The notes beneath the pieces are model-generated. The model did no database searches. It saw only the letters and a list, made by a program, of their open reading frames with translations, and was not told the DNA's origin. The position numbers were made by a program, and so were the translations under genes. 64,000 bases of DNA, taken from positions 1,262,970 to 1,326,969 of the forward strand of contig LT599018.1 of NCBI GenBank assembly GCA_900079685.1, written 5' to 3'. Shown piece by piece: positions 16,080 through 24,150 of the stretch (position 1 is the first letter of the stretch; every line of letters starts with the position of its first letter). This DNA is from an uncultured delta proteobacterium. Its GTDB lineage: Bacteria > Desulfobacterota > Desulfovibrionia > Desulfovibrionales > Desulfovibrionaceae.

Positions 16080-17414
16080 ATGAAGCAGTTACCCCCTCTA
16101 CGAGAACTCATTACAGCGACGCTGCCGTCGTTTGAAAAAATCTGCGGCGACATTCAATTGCCGCGCATGCGCAAGGCGCGCCAGCACTTTTCCCCGGATT
16201 CCGCCGGCGATGTGGCGGCGGCGACCAGGAAGGCGCTGGAGACATCCGGCTGCCTCGCCAGCGTGAAGCCCGGCGCCAGAATAGCCCTGTGCGTCGGCAG
16301 CCGGGGCCTGGCCTCGCTTGCCGATCTGGTGGCGGCCACGGTTGCCGCCATCCGCGCCGCCGGGGGCGAGCCGTTTATCGTTCCCTCCATGGGCAGCCAC
16401 GGCGGGGCCACCGCCGAAGGCCAAACCGAGCTGCTGGCGGCTCTGGGCGTGACGGAAAACACCTGCGGCGCGCCCGTTGTCAGCTCCATGGAAACCGCCG
16501 TCATCGGCGAAACCCGCGTCATGGTGAACGGGACGGAAGTGACGTTCCCCATGTACCTGGACAAGCAAGCCCTGGATGCGGACGGCATCGTGCCGATCAA
16601 CCGCATCAAACCGCACACCGCCTACCGGGGCGCCATCGAAAGCGGCCTTTGCAAAATGCTGGCGATCGGCCTCGGCAAGCATGAAGGCGCCATGAGCTAT
16701 CACCGCTACGGGTTCGGCATCTTCCCCGAGGTCGTGCCGGCGGTGGCAAAGGCCATCATTGAAAAAACGCCGGTGCTGTTCGGCGTGGCCTCCATTGAAA
16801 ACGCCTTCCACCAGGTGGCGGAAGTTGAAGCAATACCCGCCGGGAGCATCCTGGAGCGGGAACCGGCCCTCCTCAAACGCGCGTTCGCGCTGATGGGCAG
16901 GCTTTACTTCGACAACCTGGACGTGCTCATCATCGACGAAGTCGGCAAAGACCACAGCGGCGACGGCATGGACCCGAACATCACCGGGAGTTTTTCAACC
17001 CCTTACGGCGGCAAGGGGCTTGAGGCCGCCACCCGGCTGGTTCTCGGGGTTTCCGAAGGCAGCCACGGCAACTTCGTCGGCCTGGGCCTTGCGGATATCA
17101 CCACGATCCACGCCTTTGACCAGTCCGATCCCCTGCCGACCTACACCAACTGCCTGACCTGCCGCCTGCTGAAACAAGCGAAAATTCCCATGGTTACGCC
17201 GAATGAAAAAATCGCGTTCCAGGCGGCCGTATTCCACTCCATTCTGCCGACGGCCGGTAACCCGCGCATGGTGCGCATACGGAACACCGGCGATATAGCG
17301 GAAATTGAAATTTCCGAGGCGCTGTGGGCGGAAGCGGAACGCCATCCGCAGGTAACCCTGGCCGGGGAGCCGTTTTCCTACGCCTTTGACGGCACGGGCA
17401 GGCTTATCCGGTAA
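16080..17414 (+). CDS. LarA-like protein (lactate racemase/DUF2088 superfamily)
   Basis: 444 residues. It has GSRGLASL, then MGSHGGATAEGQ, then INRIKPHTAYRGAIESGLCKM and GKHEGA. In order and spacing His107, His179, Lys192 and His201 correspond to the catalytic and nickel-pincer residues of Lactobacillus plantarum LarA (His108, His174, Lys184, His200), judged by eye from memory. LarA homologues racemise or epimerise 2-hydroxyacids using a nickel-pincer nucleotide; the genes for making that cofactor (larB, larC, larE) are not in this window. The protein lies between a TRAP transporter and a D-2-hydroxyacid dehydrogenase, so interconversion of a 2-hydroxyacid before oxidation is a reasonable inference. 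Its C-terminal half is longer than a minimal LarA_N domain. The start ATG 16080 follows GGAG. Confidence 0.75.
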   Translation: MKQLPPLRELITATLPSFEKICGDIQLPRMRKARQHFSPDSAGDVAAATRKALETSGCLASVKPGARIALCVGSRGLASLADLVAATVAAIRAAGGEPFIVPSMGSHGGATAEGQTELLAALGVTENTCGAPVVSSMETAVIGETRVMVNGTEVTFPMYLDKQALDADGIVPINRIKPHTAYRGAIESGLCKMLAIGLGKHEGAMSYHRYGFGIFPEVVPAVAKAIIEKTPVLFGVASIENAFHQVAEVEAIPAGSILEREPALLKRAFALMGRLYFDNLDVLIIDEVGKDHSGDGMDPNITGSFSTPYGGKGLEAATRLVLGVSEGSHGNFVGLGLADITTIHAFDQSDPLPTYTNCLTCRLLKQAKIPMVTPNEKIAFQAAVFHSILPTAGNPRMVRIRNTGDIAEIEISEALWAEAERHPQVTLAGEPFSYAFDGTGRLIR

Positions 17415-17487
17415 ACCGGCATTGTGACGATACCCGTCTCCCGGCCCGCCGGGAGTAAAAAAGCAACCATCAACCACGAGATTAGCC

Positions 17488-18459
17488 ATGGCACAAAAAA
17501 TTGTAATGACCGATCTGGGAGGCTTTCCTGACTTTGCCATCGAACAGGGCATCGCCAAGGAAAAAGGGTATGACTTCGTCTGCCTGAAAACGAACAAGGA
17601 AGACGAGATCATCGCGGGCGCGAAGGACGCGGACGGACTTATCGTGGTGTACGCGCAGATCACGGAAAAGATCATCAACGCGCTGCCCAAATGCAAGATC
17701 ATCGTCCGCACGGGCATCGGCTACAACAACATCGACATTGAAGCCGCGTCCAAAAAAGGCATCATGGTCGCCAACGTGCCCGATTACTGCCAGGGCGAGG
17801 TTGCGGACCACACCATGGCCCTGCTCCTGACCTTGGTGCGCAAGGTCGCCTTCCTGAACAACCAGGTCAAGAAAAAGAACTGGTCCTTCATTGAAGCCAA
17901 GCCCATCCCGCGGCTGGCCGAAACGACTCTCGGCCTGTACGGCTGCGGCAGTATCGCCCAGGCCGTCGCCAAACGCGCGCAGGCGTTCGGCATCGCGGTC
18001 CAGGGTTTTGACCCCTACCTGCCGGACGACGCGTTCGCCAAGCTGAACATCAAAAAAGTCGACGCGGACACGCTTTTCGCCACGTCCGACTTCCTTTCCC
18101 TGCATGCTCCGCTGACGCCGGAAACCCAGCATATCGTCAACATGGCCACCCTGAAAAAAATGAAAAAGACCGCCGTCATCGTGAACACCGCCCGCGGCCC
18201 CCTGGTCAACGCGGACGACGTCTACAAGGCGCTGAAAGAAGGCATCATCGCGGGCGCCGGACTGGACGTTCTGGAAACCGAACCCCCGGCCTTCCCTCTG
18301 AACCTTTCCGAACTGGAAAACGCCATCGTGACCCCGCACGCGGCCTATTATTCCGACTCCTCCGAGCCGGAGTTGCGCCAGAAGGCCACGCTGGAAGTCA
18401 TCCGCACCTTGAGCGAAGGCAAGCCCAAGTTCTGGCTGAACAAAAAGGCTTTTTCCTGA
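17488..18459 (+). CDS. D-isomer-specific 2-hydroxyacid dehydrogenase (CtBP-like)
   Basis: 323 residues. The NAD-binding motif YGCGSIAQAVAKRA sits after residue 150, and the catalytic trio is visible: Arg in VNTARGPLV, Glu in GLDVLETEPP, His in IVTPHAAYYS. The His-Ala-Ala-Tyr-Tyr-Ser ending is typical of C-terminal-binding-protein-type dehydrogenases (glyoxylate or phosphoglycerate dehydrogenase relatives). It would interconvert a 2-ketoacid and a D-2-hydroxyacid with NAD(H). It follows the LarA-like gene by 73 bp, which fits a two-step racemise-then-oxidise route for the imported compound. The substrate side chain is unknown. Confidence 0.88.
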   Translation: MAQKIVMTDLGGFPDFAIEQGIAKEKGYDFVCLKTNKEDEIIAGAKDADGLIVVYAQITEKIINALPKCKIIVRTGIGYNNIDIEAASKKGIMVANVPDYCQGEVADHTMALLLTLVRKVAFLNNQVKKKNWSFIEAKPIPRLAETTLGLYGCGSIAQAVAKRAQAFGIAVQGFDPYLPDDAFAKLNIKKVDADTLFATSDFLSLHAPLTPETQHIVNMATLKKMKKTAVIVNTARGPLVNADDVYKALKEGIIAGAGLDVLETEPPAFPLNLSELENAIVTPHAAYYSDSSEPELRQKATLEVIRTLSEGKPKFWLNKKAFS

Positions 18460-18562
18460 ACGGCGCGCACGGAGGGGCGGGGCTTTTCCCGCTCCGCGCA
18501 ACCGATAACCTGTAATCAGGCGTTTTTCCGAACGCTGCTTTTACAAAAACCTGGAGGACATC

Positions 18563-19801
18563 ATGACCAAGTTTACCGATTCCAAAACCCCGTGGAAATC
18601 CGACAAGTGGTACACCAGCCCCTGGAACTTCGCGCCCGAAGTGCGTTCCCAGATGAGCTTTTCCAAAAACATCCAGTTCCATGACGTCACCCTGCGCGAC
18701 GGCGAACAGCAGGCCGGTTTGGTATTCAACAAAGACCAGAAGATCGCGCTGGCGGAAAAGCTGGCGGAGGTTGGCATCCAGCGCATCGAAGCCGGTATGC
18801 CCGCCGTGTCCCCCCAGGACGCCGAAGCCATCATCGAAATCAACAAGCGCAACCTCGGGCCGAAAATCTTCACCTTCGCCCGCTGCATGAAGGAAGACGT
18901 CCAGCGCTCCGTTGACTGCGGCGTAAAAAACGTGGTCATGGAAGTGCCCTGCAGCCGCCACCTGGTCGAATACGCTTACAAATGGAGCTTCGAGCAGGCC
19001 ATTGAAAAATCCATTGAATCCACCCTGTACGCCCGCGACAACGGCATGTACGTGTCCTTCTTCACCATCGACGGCACCCGCGCGGACATCGACGACTACA
19101 TGAGCATGGTCAAAGCCATCGCCAAAGACGGCCACATGGACGAACTCACCATCGTGGACACCTTCGGCGGCCTCAACCCCCATGCGGTTCCCTACCTGGT
19201 GAAACGGGTCAAGGAAGAAATCAAGAAGCCGCTCGGCATCCACGTGCATGACGACTACGGCATGGGCAGCGCGCTCACCATCATGGCGCTGGCTTCCGGC
19301 GTCGACATCGCGCACACCTCCATCTCCGCCTGCGGCGAACGCGCGGGCAACGCCAGCTATGAAGACGTGGCGCTCGGCCTGCTCACCCTGTACGGCGTGG
19401 ACACCGACCTCAAGTATGAAAAGATCTACCCCCTGGCCAAGTTCTTCCGTGAAGTGTCCGGCCTGCAGGTCCGCCAGAGCCGCGGCATCGTCGGCCCGGA
19501 CATCAACAAGATCGAATCCGGCATCGTGGCCGCCTGGTACAAGAACGTGGAAGGCATCGCCCCGCTCGAACTTTCGCCCTACCTGTATTCCCTGACCGGG
19601 CACCCGGACGCGGAAGTGGTGATCGGCAAAATGAGCGGCATCCCCACCATTGAAATCTATCTGGACAAGCTCGGCCTCAAGGCGAAGGACGAAGACCAGA
19701 AGATGGAAATCGTCATGAAGGTCAAGGAAAAATCCCTTACCAAGCTGGGCCTGTTGAACCTCGGCGAGTTCGAGGAAATCGCCCGCAAGATTATCGGGTA
19801 A
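18563..19801 (+). CDS. DRE-TIM metallolyase (homocitrate/isopropylmalate synthase or HMG-CoA lyase family)
   Basis: 412 residues. The catalytic and metal-binding DRE motif HDVTLRDGEQQAGL is near residue 40, the HxH metal pair appears as HVHDDYGMG, and the conserved GERAGNAS loop follows. These place it in the HMGL-like TIM-barrel family. No LeuA regulatory domain is visible, so it is closer to homocitrate synthase, citramalate synthase or lyase types than to feedback-controlled LeuA. The N-terminal 35 residues (KTPWKSDKWYTSPWNFAPE) are an unusual tryptophan-rich leader. It ends the first half of the island and could condense or cleave the 2-ketoacid made by the preceding dehydrogenase; this is an inference from gene order. 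Confidence 0.82.
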   Translation: MTKFTDSKTPWKSDKWYTSPWNFAPEVRSQMSFSKNIQFHDVTLRDGEQQAGLVFNKDQKIALAEKLAEVGIQRIEAGMPAVSPQDAEAIIEINKRNLGPKIFTFARCMKEDVQRSVDCGVKNVVMEVPCSRHLVEYAYKWSFEQAIEKSIESTLYARDNGMYVSFFTIDGTRADIDDYMSMVKAIAKDGHMDELTIVDTFGGLNPHAVPYLVKRVKEEIKKPLGIHVHDDYGMGSALTIMALASGVDIAHTSISACGERAGNASYEDVALGLLTLYGVDTDLKYEKIYPLAKFFREVSGLQVRQSRGIVGPDINKIESGIVAAWYKNVEGIAPLELSPYLYSLTGHPDAEVVIGKMSGIPTIEIYLDKLGLKAKDEDQKMEIVMKVKEKSLTKLGLLNLGEFEEIARKIIG

Positions 19802-19812
19802 CGGGTTGACAA

Positions 19813-19859
19813 CGCGGCCCCGCGGATTTTGACCCCGCGGGGCCGCGGTAGACGTTTTT
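19813..19859 (+). terminator. Rho-independent terminator
   Basis: Perfect 13-bp GC-rich arms (19813-19825 and 19835-19847) with a 9-nt loop and a T5 run ending at 19859. It closes the dctPQM-larA-like-dehydrogenase-lyase transcription unit. Confidence 0.88.
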
Positions 19860-19961
19860 CAGCGGGAAGAACCGGCTTTCAAGACTTTTATTATTGGTTT
19901 ATCATTCCGGTAAAAGTTGCCTTGGCCCGTTCGGTATACCCTCCATCTCACGGATAGTGTT

Positions 19962-20663
19962 ATGACTGTTCCCGATATAGTTTTTGAAAAAGTCTGCGCC
20001 CTTATTGCTGACGGGACGTTGCAAAAAGGAGAACGCCTGCCGGCGGAACGGAAACTCGCGGAATTGCTCGGCGTGAGCAGGCCTTCCATCCGGGAAGCCA
20101 TCCGCACGCTCGAGACGCTCGGCATGATAATCACGCGCGTCGGCAGCGGCAGCTACCTCACCGACGATGTGGCTTCGTTTTCCAAATACTTTCTGCTCCG
20201 GCAGACATCAAAGCGGTACAGGTTTCTGGAAGTGCTTGAGTCCCGCAGGGTTCTGGAGTGTGAAATCGCGTATCTGGCGGCCCAGCGGGTCACCCAGTCG
20301 GATATCACCGTTCTGACAAAGATCCTGGAGAACATGTCGGCGACGGACGATCCCCAGCTGTTTTCCAAAAAGGACTTCGCCTTTCACGAAGCCATCGCGC
20401 TGACCACGAACAACCTTTTCCTGCTGGAAATGTTGAAAACCGTCAGAGAACTCATGGTTGACGTCAACATACGGGAAGTCATCACCCGGCCCGGGCAAAG
20501 GGAGATCGCCATGGAGCACCACTGGCGGATCTACAAAGCCATTTGCGCGGAGGATCCCGAGCTGGCGAAGCACGAAATGCTGCGGCATATCGACAACGTC
20601 ATTCAAGGGACGCCTTCCGCTTTCACGGGCGATACCGGCACGCAACGCGAACAAGGAACGTGA
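19962..20663 (+). CDS. GntR-family transcriptional regulator, FadR/FCD subfamily
   Basis: 233 residues: winged-helix (KGERLPAERKLAELLGVSRPSIREAIRTLETLGMI, about residues 24-60) then an FCD helical domain with ESRRVLECEIAYLAA, FHEAIALTTNNLFLLEML and HHWRIYKAICAEDPELAKHEM, whose spaced Asp/His residues usually bind a metal and an acid ligand. ATG 19962 was chosen over an upstream in-frame ATG because the winged helix begins near it. Its gene sits between the two TRAP operons and two bases before the DsrE gene. It is the best candidate to bind the four FadR-type operators at 12.87-13.12 kb, and a half-site (ATTGGT 19893-19898) lies upstream of its own start. Confidence 0.92.
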   Translation: MTVPDIVFEKVCALIADGTLQKGERLPAERKLAELLGVSRPSIREAIRTLETLGMIITRVGSGSYLTDDVASFSKYFLLRQTSKRYRFLEVLESRRVLECEIAYLAAQRVTQSDITVLTKILENMSATDDPQLFSKKDFAFHEAIALTTNNLFLLEMLKTVRELMVDVNIREVITRPGQREIAMEHHWRIYKAICAEDPELAKHEMLRHIDNVIQGTPSAFTGDTGTQREQGT

Positions 20664-20665
20664 AC

Positions 20666-21013
20666 ATGAAAAAAAGCAATACACTGCATATAGTCTGGAC
20701 CAACAGCGACCCCACGACCGTAAAGCTGATGGTCTTCATGTACGCGACCAACTCGCTCCTCAAAGGGTGGTGGAAGAATGTGCACGTCCTCATGTGGGGC
20801 GGCGCGACCAAACTGTTCTGCGAGGATCCGGAAATTCAGGCCAAGGTCCGGGCGTTCATCGAGGCCGGCGGGGATGTTTCCGCCTGCCGCCGTTGCGCGG
20901 AGGAGCTGAATGTCGTGCAAACGATCGAATCGTTTGGCGGCATTGATCTTTTCTATGTCGGCGAACACTTCACCAAGTTGATAAAAGACGGAGAAACCAT
21001 TCTGACACTGTAG
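20666..21013 (+). CDS. DsrE-family protein
   Basis: 115 residues beginning KKSNTLHIVWTNSDPTTVKLMVFMY, with a CxxC pair in DVSACRRCAEELNV. It looks like small cytoplasmic DsrE/YchN-type proteins, some of which carry sulfur on a cysteine. ATG 20666 has AAGGA upstream and follows the regulator stop by two bases, so the two are cotranscribed. Its presence between a regulator and a TRAP operon hints that the transported compound carries sulfur or that sulfide signalling is involved; this is speculation from context. It lacks the DsrEFH partner genes. Confidence 0.8.
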   Translation: MKKSNTLHIVWTNSDPTTVKLMVFMYATNSLLKGWWKNVHVLMWGGATKLFCEDPEIQAKVRAFIEAGGDVSACRRCAEELNVVQTIESFGGIDLFYVGEHFTKLIKDGETILTL

Positions 21014-21156
21014 CGCGGATAGACGTGTCCGGAGAAAACGTTTATCCCGGGAATAGAGGTGAAAGATGCGCCCGGAGCGCGGCCCGCAACTCTGTAGCGC
21101 GCTCCGCCCATTCACGGCCATCCGGCCTACATCGTATAACGTTAGGAGAGAGGACC

Positions 21157-22176
21157 ATGAAACGACTGACCCTATTGATCGCAGCTGTTTGCCTTTGCCT
21201 CCTGGCCGCTCCCGCCGGCAACGCCGAAGCGGCCAAAAAAATCACCATCAAAGCCGCCCACAACGGCAACCTGCAACCCGACGACGCCCAGAACATGGGT
21301 TTTGACGTCTTCAAAAAAATGGTCGAGGAAAAAAGCAAGGGCGAAATCCAGGTACAGCTGTACCCGGCCGCCCAGCTCGGCGACGCTCGTACCATCGTCG
21401 AAGGCGTGCAGATGGGCACCATCGAACTCGGCGACGTTGAAAACGGGCCCATGGGCCGGTTCGTCCCCGAAGCCATGCTGTGGGACCTGCCGTATATCTT
21501 CCGCAACATCGAGCACGTCCACGCCGTGCTTGACGGCCCGCTGGGCAAGGAAGTGCAGGATCTGTACCTGAAGGTCGGCATCCGCCACCTCGGCTACAAC
21601 GACGGCGGCTTCCGTAACTTCACCAACTCCAAACGCCCCATCAAGAGCGCGGCCGATATGGCCGGCCTGAAAATCCGCGTCATGGAAAGCGAAGTCATGA
21701 TAAGCACCATCAACGCCTTCGGCGCCTCCGCCATTCCCATGGCGTTCGGCGAACTGTATTCCGCCCTGCAGCAGGGCGTGGTCGACGGCCAGGAAAACCC
21801 GATGAACCTGATCGAAAGCCAGCGGTTCTATGAAGTGCAGAAATACCTCTCCCAGACCGAGCACTTCTATTATCCCCGCCAGTACATCATCTCCGAAAAG
21901 TTCTGGAAGAAGCTCTCCCCCGAACACCAGAAGATCGTGGCCGAAGCGGCCAAAGCCGGCTGCGCCCAGCAGCGCACCCGCATCGCCCAGCAAAACGAGG
22001 AAATGCTCAAGCAGCTGATAAAGCTCGGCATGGAAACGACCCTGGCGAAGGATATCGACAAGGAATCCTTCGCGAAACTCGCCCGCGAAAGCGTGTATCC
22101 CAAGTTCTACGCCAAGATCGGCGGCACGGAAGAACGCGGCAAGGCGCTCATCCAGCGCATCATTGACACCAAGTAG
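21157..22176 (+). CDS. dctP: TRAP transporter solute-binding protein (DctP), third system
   Basis: 339 residues with a Sec signal peptide (MKRLTLLIAAVCLCLLAAPAGNAEA). DctP features: KGEIQVQLYPAAQLGDARTIVEGVQMG, RNFTNSKRPIKSAADMAGLKIRVME (ligand-binding Arg) and QQGVVDGQENPMNLI. It is clearly a paralogue of the 13.1-kb DctP but diverged, so a different or broader ligand is likely. ATG 21157 has AGGAG at a good distance. First gene of the third TRAP operon, following DsrE by 143 bp. Confidence 0.93.
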   Translation: MKRLTLLIAAVCLCLLAAPAGNAEAAKKITIKAAHNGNLQPDDAQNMGFDVFKKMVEEKSKGEIQVQLYPAAQLGDARTIVEGVQMGTIELGDVENGPMGRFVPEAMLWDLPYIFRNIEHVHAVLDGPLGKEVQDLYLKVGIRHLGYNDGGFRNFTNSKRPIKSAADMAGLKIRVMESEVMISTINAFGASAIPMAFGELYSALQQGVVDGQENPMNLIESQRFYEVQKYLSQTEHFYYPRQYIISEKFWKKLSPEHQKIVAEAAKAGCAQQRTRIAQQNEEMLKQLIKLGMETTLAKDIDKESFAKLARESVYPKFYAKIGGTEERGKALIQRIIDTK

Positions 22177-22185
22177 CATTGTCCC

Positions 22186-22214
22186 GGGCCGGGGAATGGT
22201 TCATTCCCCGGCCC
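22186..22214 (+). terminator. Stem-loop between dctP and dctQ
   Basis: Perfect 13-bp arms (22186-22198 and 22202-22214) and a 3-nt loop, no U-run. Same position and form as the hairpins after the other binding-protein genes. Confidence 0.8.
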
Positions 22215-22319
22215 CGCACGCACGCCGCTATCCAGTTACCGGTTTTTCGCGACGCTCCGCCATAATCGCCCCGGGTGAGTATTTTGCCTTTTGAGTGGCG
22301 GTAAAAAAAGAGGAACGAT

Positions 22320-22820
22320 ATGTCTCAACAAAAAGAATCGTTACTTTACAAAGTGATGAAAGTTTTTGTCGCCGGGATGATGATGCTGATTACCGCGCTC
22401 ACCTTTTATCAGATAGTTCTGCGTTACGGCTTCAACAAAGCCCCGTCCTGGAGCGAGGAGCTGGTACGCTTCGTTTTTGTCTGGCTGACCTTTCTTGCCG
22501 CCGGCATGGGAGTGCGCGAGCGCATCCACATCGGCATCGACGTCGTGGTCAACATGCTGCCCCAATCGCTGCAGAAAGCGGCTGGCGTTGCCGTGGCCCT
22601 CATCATTGTGGCCTTCGGCGCCTTCCTCCTTATTACCGGCATGGAGATCACGGAAGGAACGCATTTGCAGGCCTCCCCGGCGCTCGGGCTGCCCATGAGC
22701 TACGTCTACGCCGCCATACCGTTCATGGGCGTTTTGATGATTTGCTTCGGGCTGAACAACATCCGTCTGATATTTAAAGGCGGCGACAACGCGCCGACCA
22801 TGGAAGTAGGGGAGGGTTGA
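22320..22820 (+). CDS. dctQ: TRAP transporter small permease subunit (DctQ), third system
   Basis: 166 residues, four membrane helices, DctQ motif PSWSEELVRFVFVWLTFLAAGMGVRERIHIGIDVVV. GAGGAACGAT precedes ATG 22320. It ends one base before dctM. Confidence 0.93.
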   Translation: MSQQKESLLYKVMKVFVAGMMMLITALTFYQIVLRYGFNKAPSWSEELVRFVFVWLTFLAAGMGVRERIHIGIDVVVNMLPQSLQKAAGVAVALIIVAFGAFLLITGMEITEGTHLQASPALGLPMSYVYAAIPFMGVLMICFGLNNIRLIFKGGDNAPTMEVGEG

Positions 22821-22821
22821 T

Positions 22822-24096
22822 ATGATCCAGGCTCTGTTCACTACCCTCATTATCTGCTTCGTGCTGAACGTGCCCATCGGGTTCTCGCTCGGCGTGGCCT
22901 CCGTCGCCTGCGTTCTGGCCGGAGATCTGCCGAACATCGTCATCGCGCAGCGCATGGTCGCCGGGGTGAACTCCTTTCCCCTGCTCGCCATTCCCTTCTT
23001 CATGCTGGCCGGGGCCATCATGGAAACCGGCGGCGTGTCGCGCCGGATCGTGGAACTGGCCAATACCATCGTCGGCCACATCAGGGGCGGGCTCGCGGCG
23101 GTTTCCATCCTCGCCTGCACGTTCTTCGCCGCCATTTCCGGCTCCACGCCCGCGACGGCGGCGGCGGTCGGCAGCCTGACCATCCCGGAAATGGCCGACC
23201 GCGGGTACGACAAGGTATACGCCTCCGCGGTTGTCGCCTCGTCCGCCTGTCTCGGCGTCATTATCCCGCCGAGCATCACCATGATTATTTTCGGCGTGGT
23301 GGCCAACGTTTCCATCGGCAAGCTGCTGATCGGCGGCATCATCCCCGGCTGCGTGCTGTCGGCCATGCTCCTGGTGACCAACTACTTTTACTCCTGCAAG
23401 TACGGTTTCCCCACGGGCGACAAGCACTCCTGGAAAGAGCGCATCAAGGCCTTCACCGACGCCGTCTGGGGCATCATGATGCCCGTCATCATTCTCGGCG
23501 GGATCATGACCGGCGTGTTCACGCCTACGGAATCGGCGGCTGTCGCCGTGGTGTACGGGTTGATCGTCAGTTTCTTCATCTACAGGGAAATGACGCTGAA
23601 AGACCTTATCCCCACATTCTACAAGGCCTCCTTGAGTTCAGCCATGATTATGCTGCTGATCGGCGCGGCGAGCCCCTTCGGCTGGCTGATGACCATTCTG
23701 CAGGTTCCCCAGGATGCCTCGGCGGCCATGCTGGGCCTAACCTCAAACAAGGAAATGCTCTACTTCCTCATGCTGGTCTGCTACCTGATTCTCGGGACCT
23801 TCATGGAAACCGGCGCGATCATTCTGCTGGTGGTGCCCATTTTCGCGCCCATCGCGCAGCATGTGGGCATCGACCTGATCCAGTTCGGCGTTGTGACGGT
23901 CATATCGCTCGCCATCGGCATGGCAACGCCCCCGGTGGGCATTTCGCTCTTTGCCGTCTGCGGGATCAGCAAAATCTCGATCGCCCAGCTCACGGTCAAG
24001 GTGCTGCCGTTCCTTGCCACGCTGATTCTCGGCATGTTCCTGCTGGCGTATATTCCCCAGTTGACCCTGTTCCTGCCGAATCTGCTCATGAACTAA
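22822..24096 (+). CDS. dctM: TRAP transporter large permease subunit (DctM), third system
   Basis: 424 residues with the full DctM set: NSFPLLAIPFFMLAGAIMETGGV, FAAISGSTPATAAAVGSLTIPEM, CLGVIIPPSITMIIFG and GMATPPVGISLFAVCGI. It ends one base-pair step before a GC-rich hairpin and is followed by a C45 hydrolase gene on the same strand. Inner-membrane sodium-coupled carrier. Confidence 0.95.
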   Translation: MIQALFTTLIICFVLNVPIGFSLGVASVACVLAGDLPNIVIAQRMVAGVNSFPLLAIPFFMLAGAIMETGGVSRRIVELANTIVGHIRGGLAAVSILACTFFAAISGSTPATAAAVGSLTIPEMADRGYDKVYASAVVASSACLGVIIPPSITMIIFGVVANVSIGKLLIGGIIPGCVLSAMLLVTNYFYSCKYGFPTGDKHSWKERIKAFTDAVWGIMMPVIILGGIMTGVFTPTESAAVAVVYGLIVSFFIYREMTLKDLIPTFYKASLSSAMIMLLIGAASPFGWLMTILQVPQDASAAMLGLTSNKEMLYFLMLVCYLILGTFMETGAIILLVVPIFAPIAQHVGIDLIQFGVVTVISLAIGMATPPVGISLFAVCGISKISIAQLTVKVLPFLATLILGMFLLAYIPQLTLFLPNLLMN

Positions 24097-24103
24097 CGCA
24101 CGA

Positions 24104-24130
24104 CGCCGCGCCGGGCTCCCCGGCGCGGCG
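24104..24130 (+). terminator. Stem-loop between dctM and the C45 hydrolase gene
   Basis: Perfect 12-bp GC arms (24104-24115, 24119-24130), 3-nt loop, no U-run; 20 bp before the next start codon. Confidence 0.65.
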
Positions 24131-24150
24131 CATCAACCCACGAGGATGCC

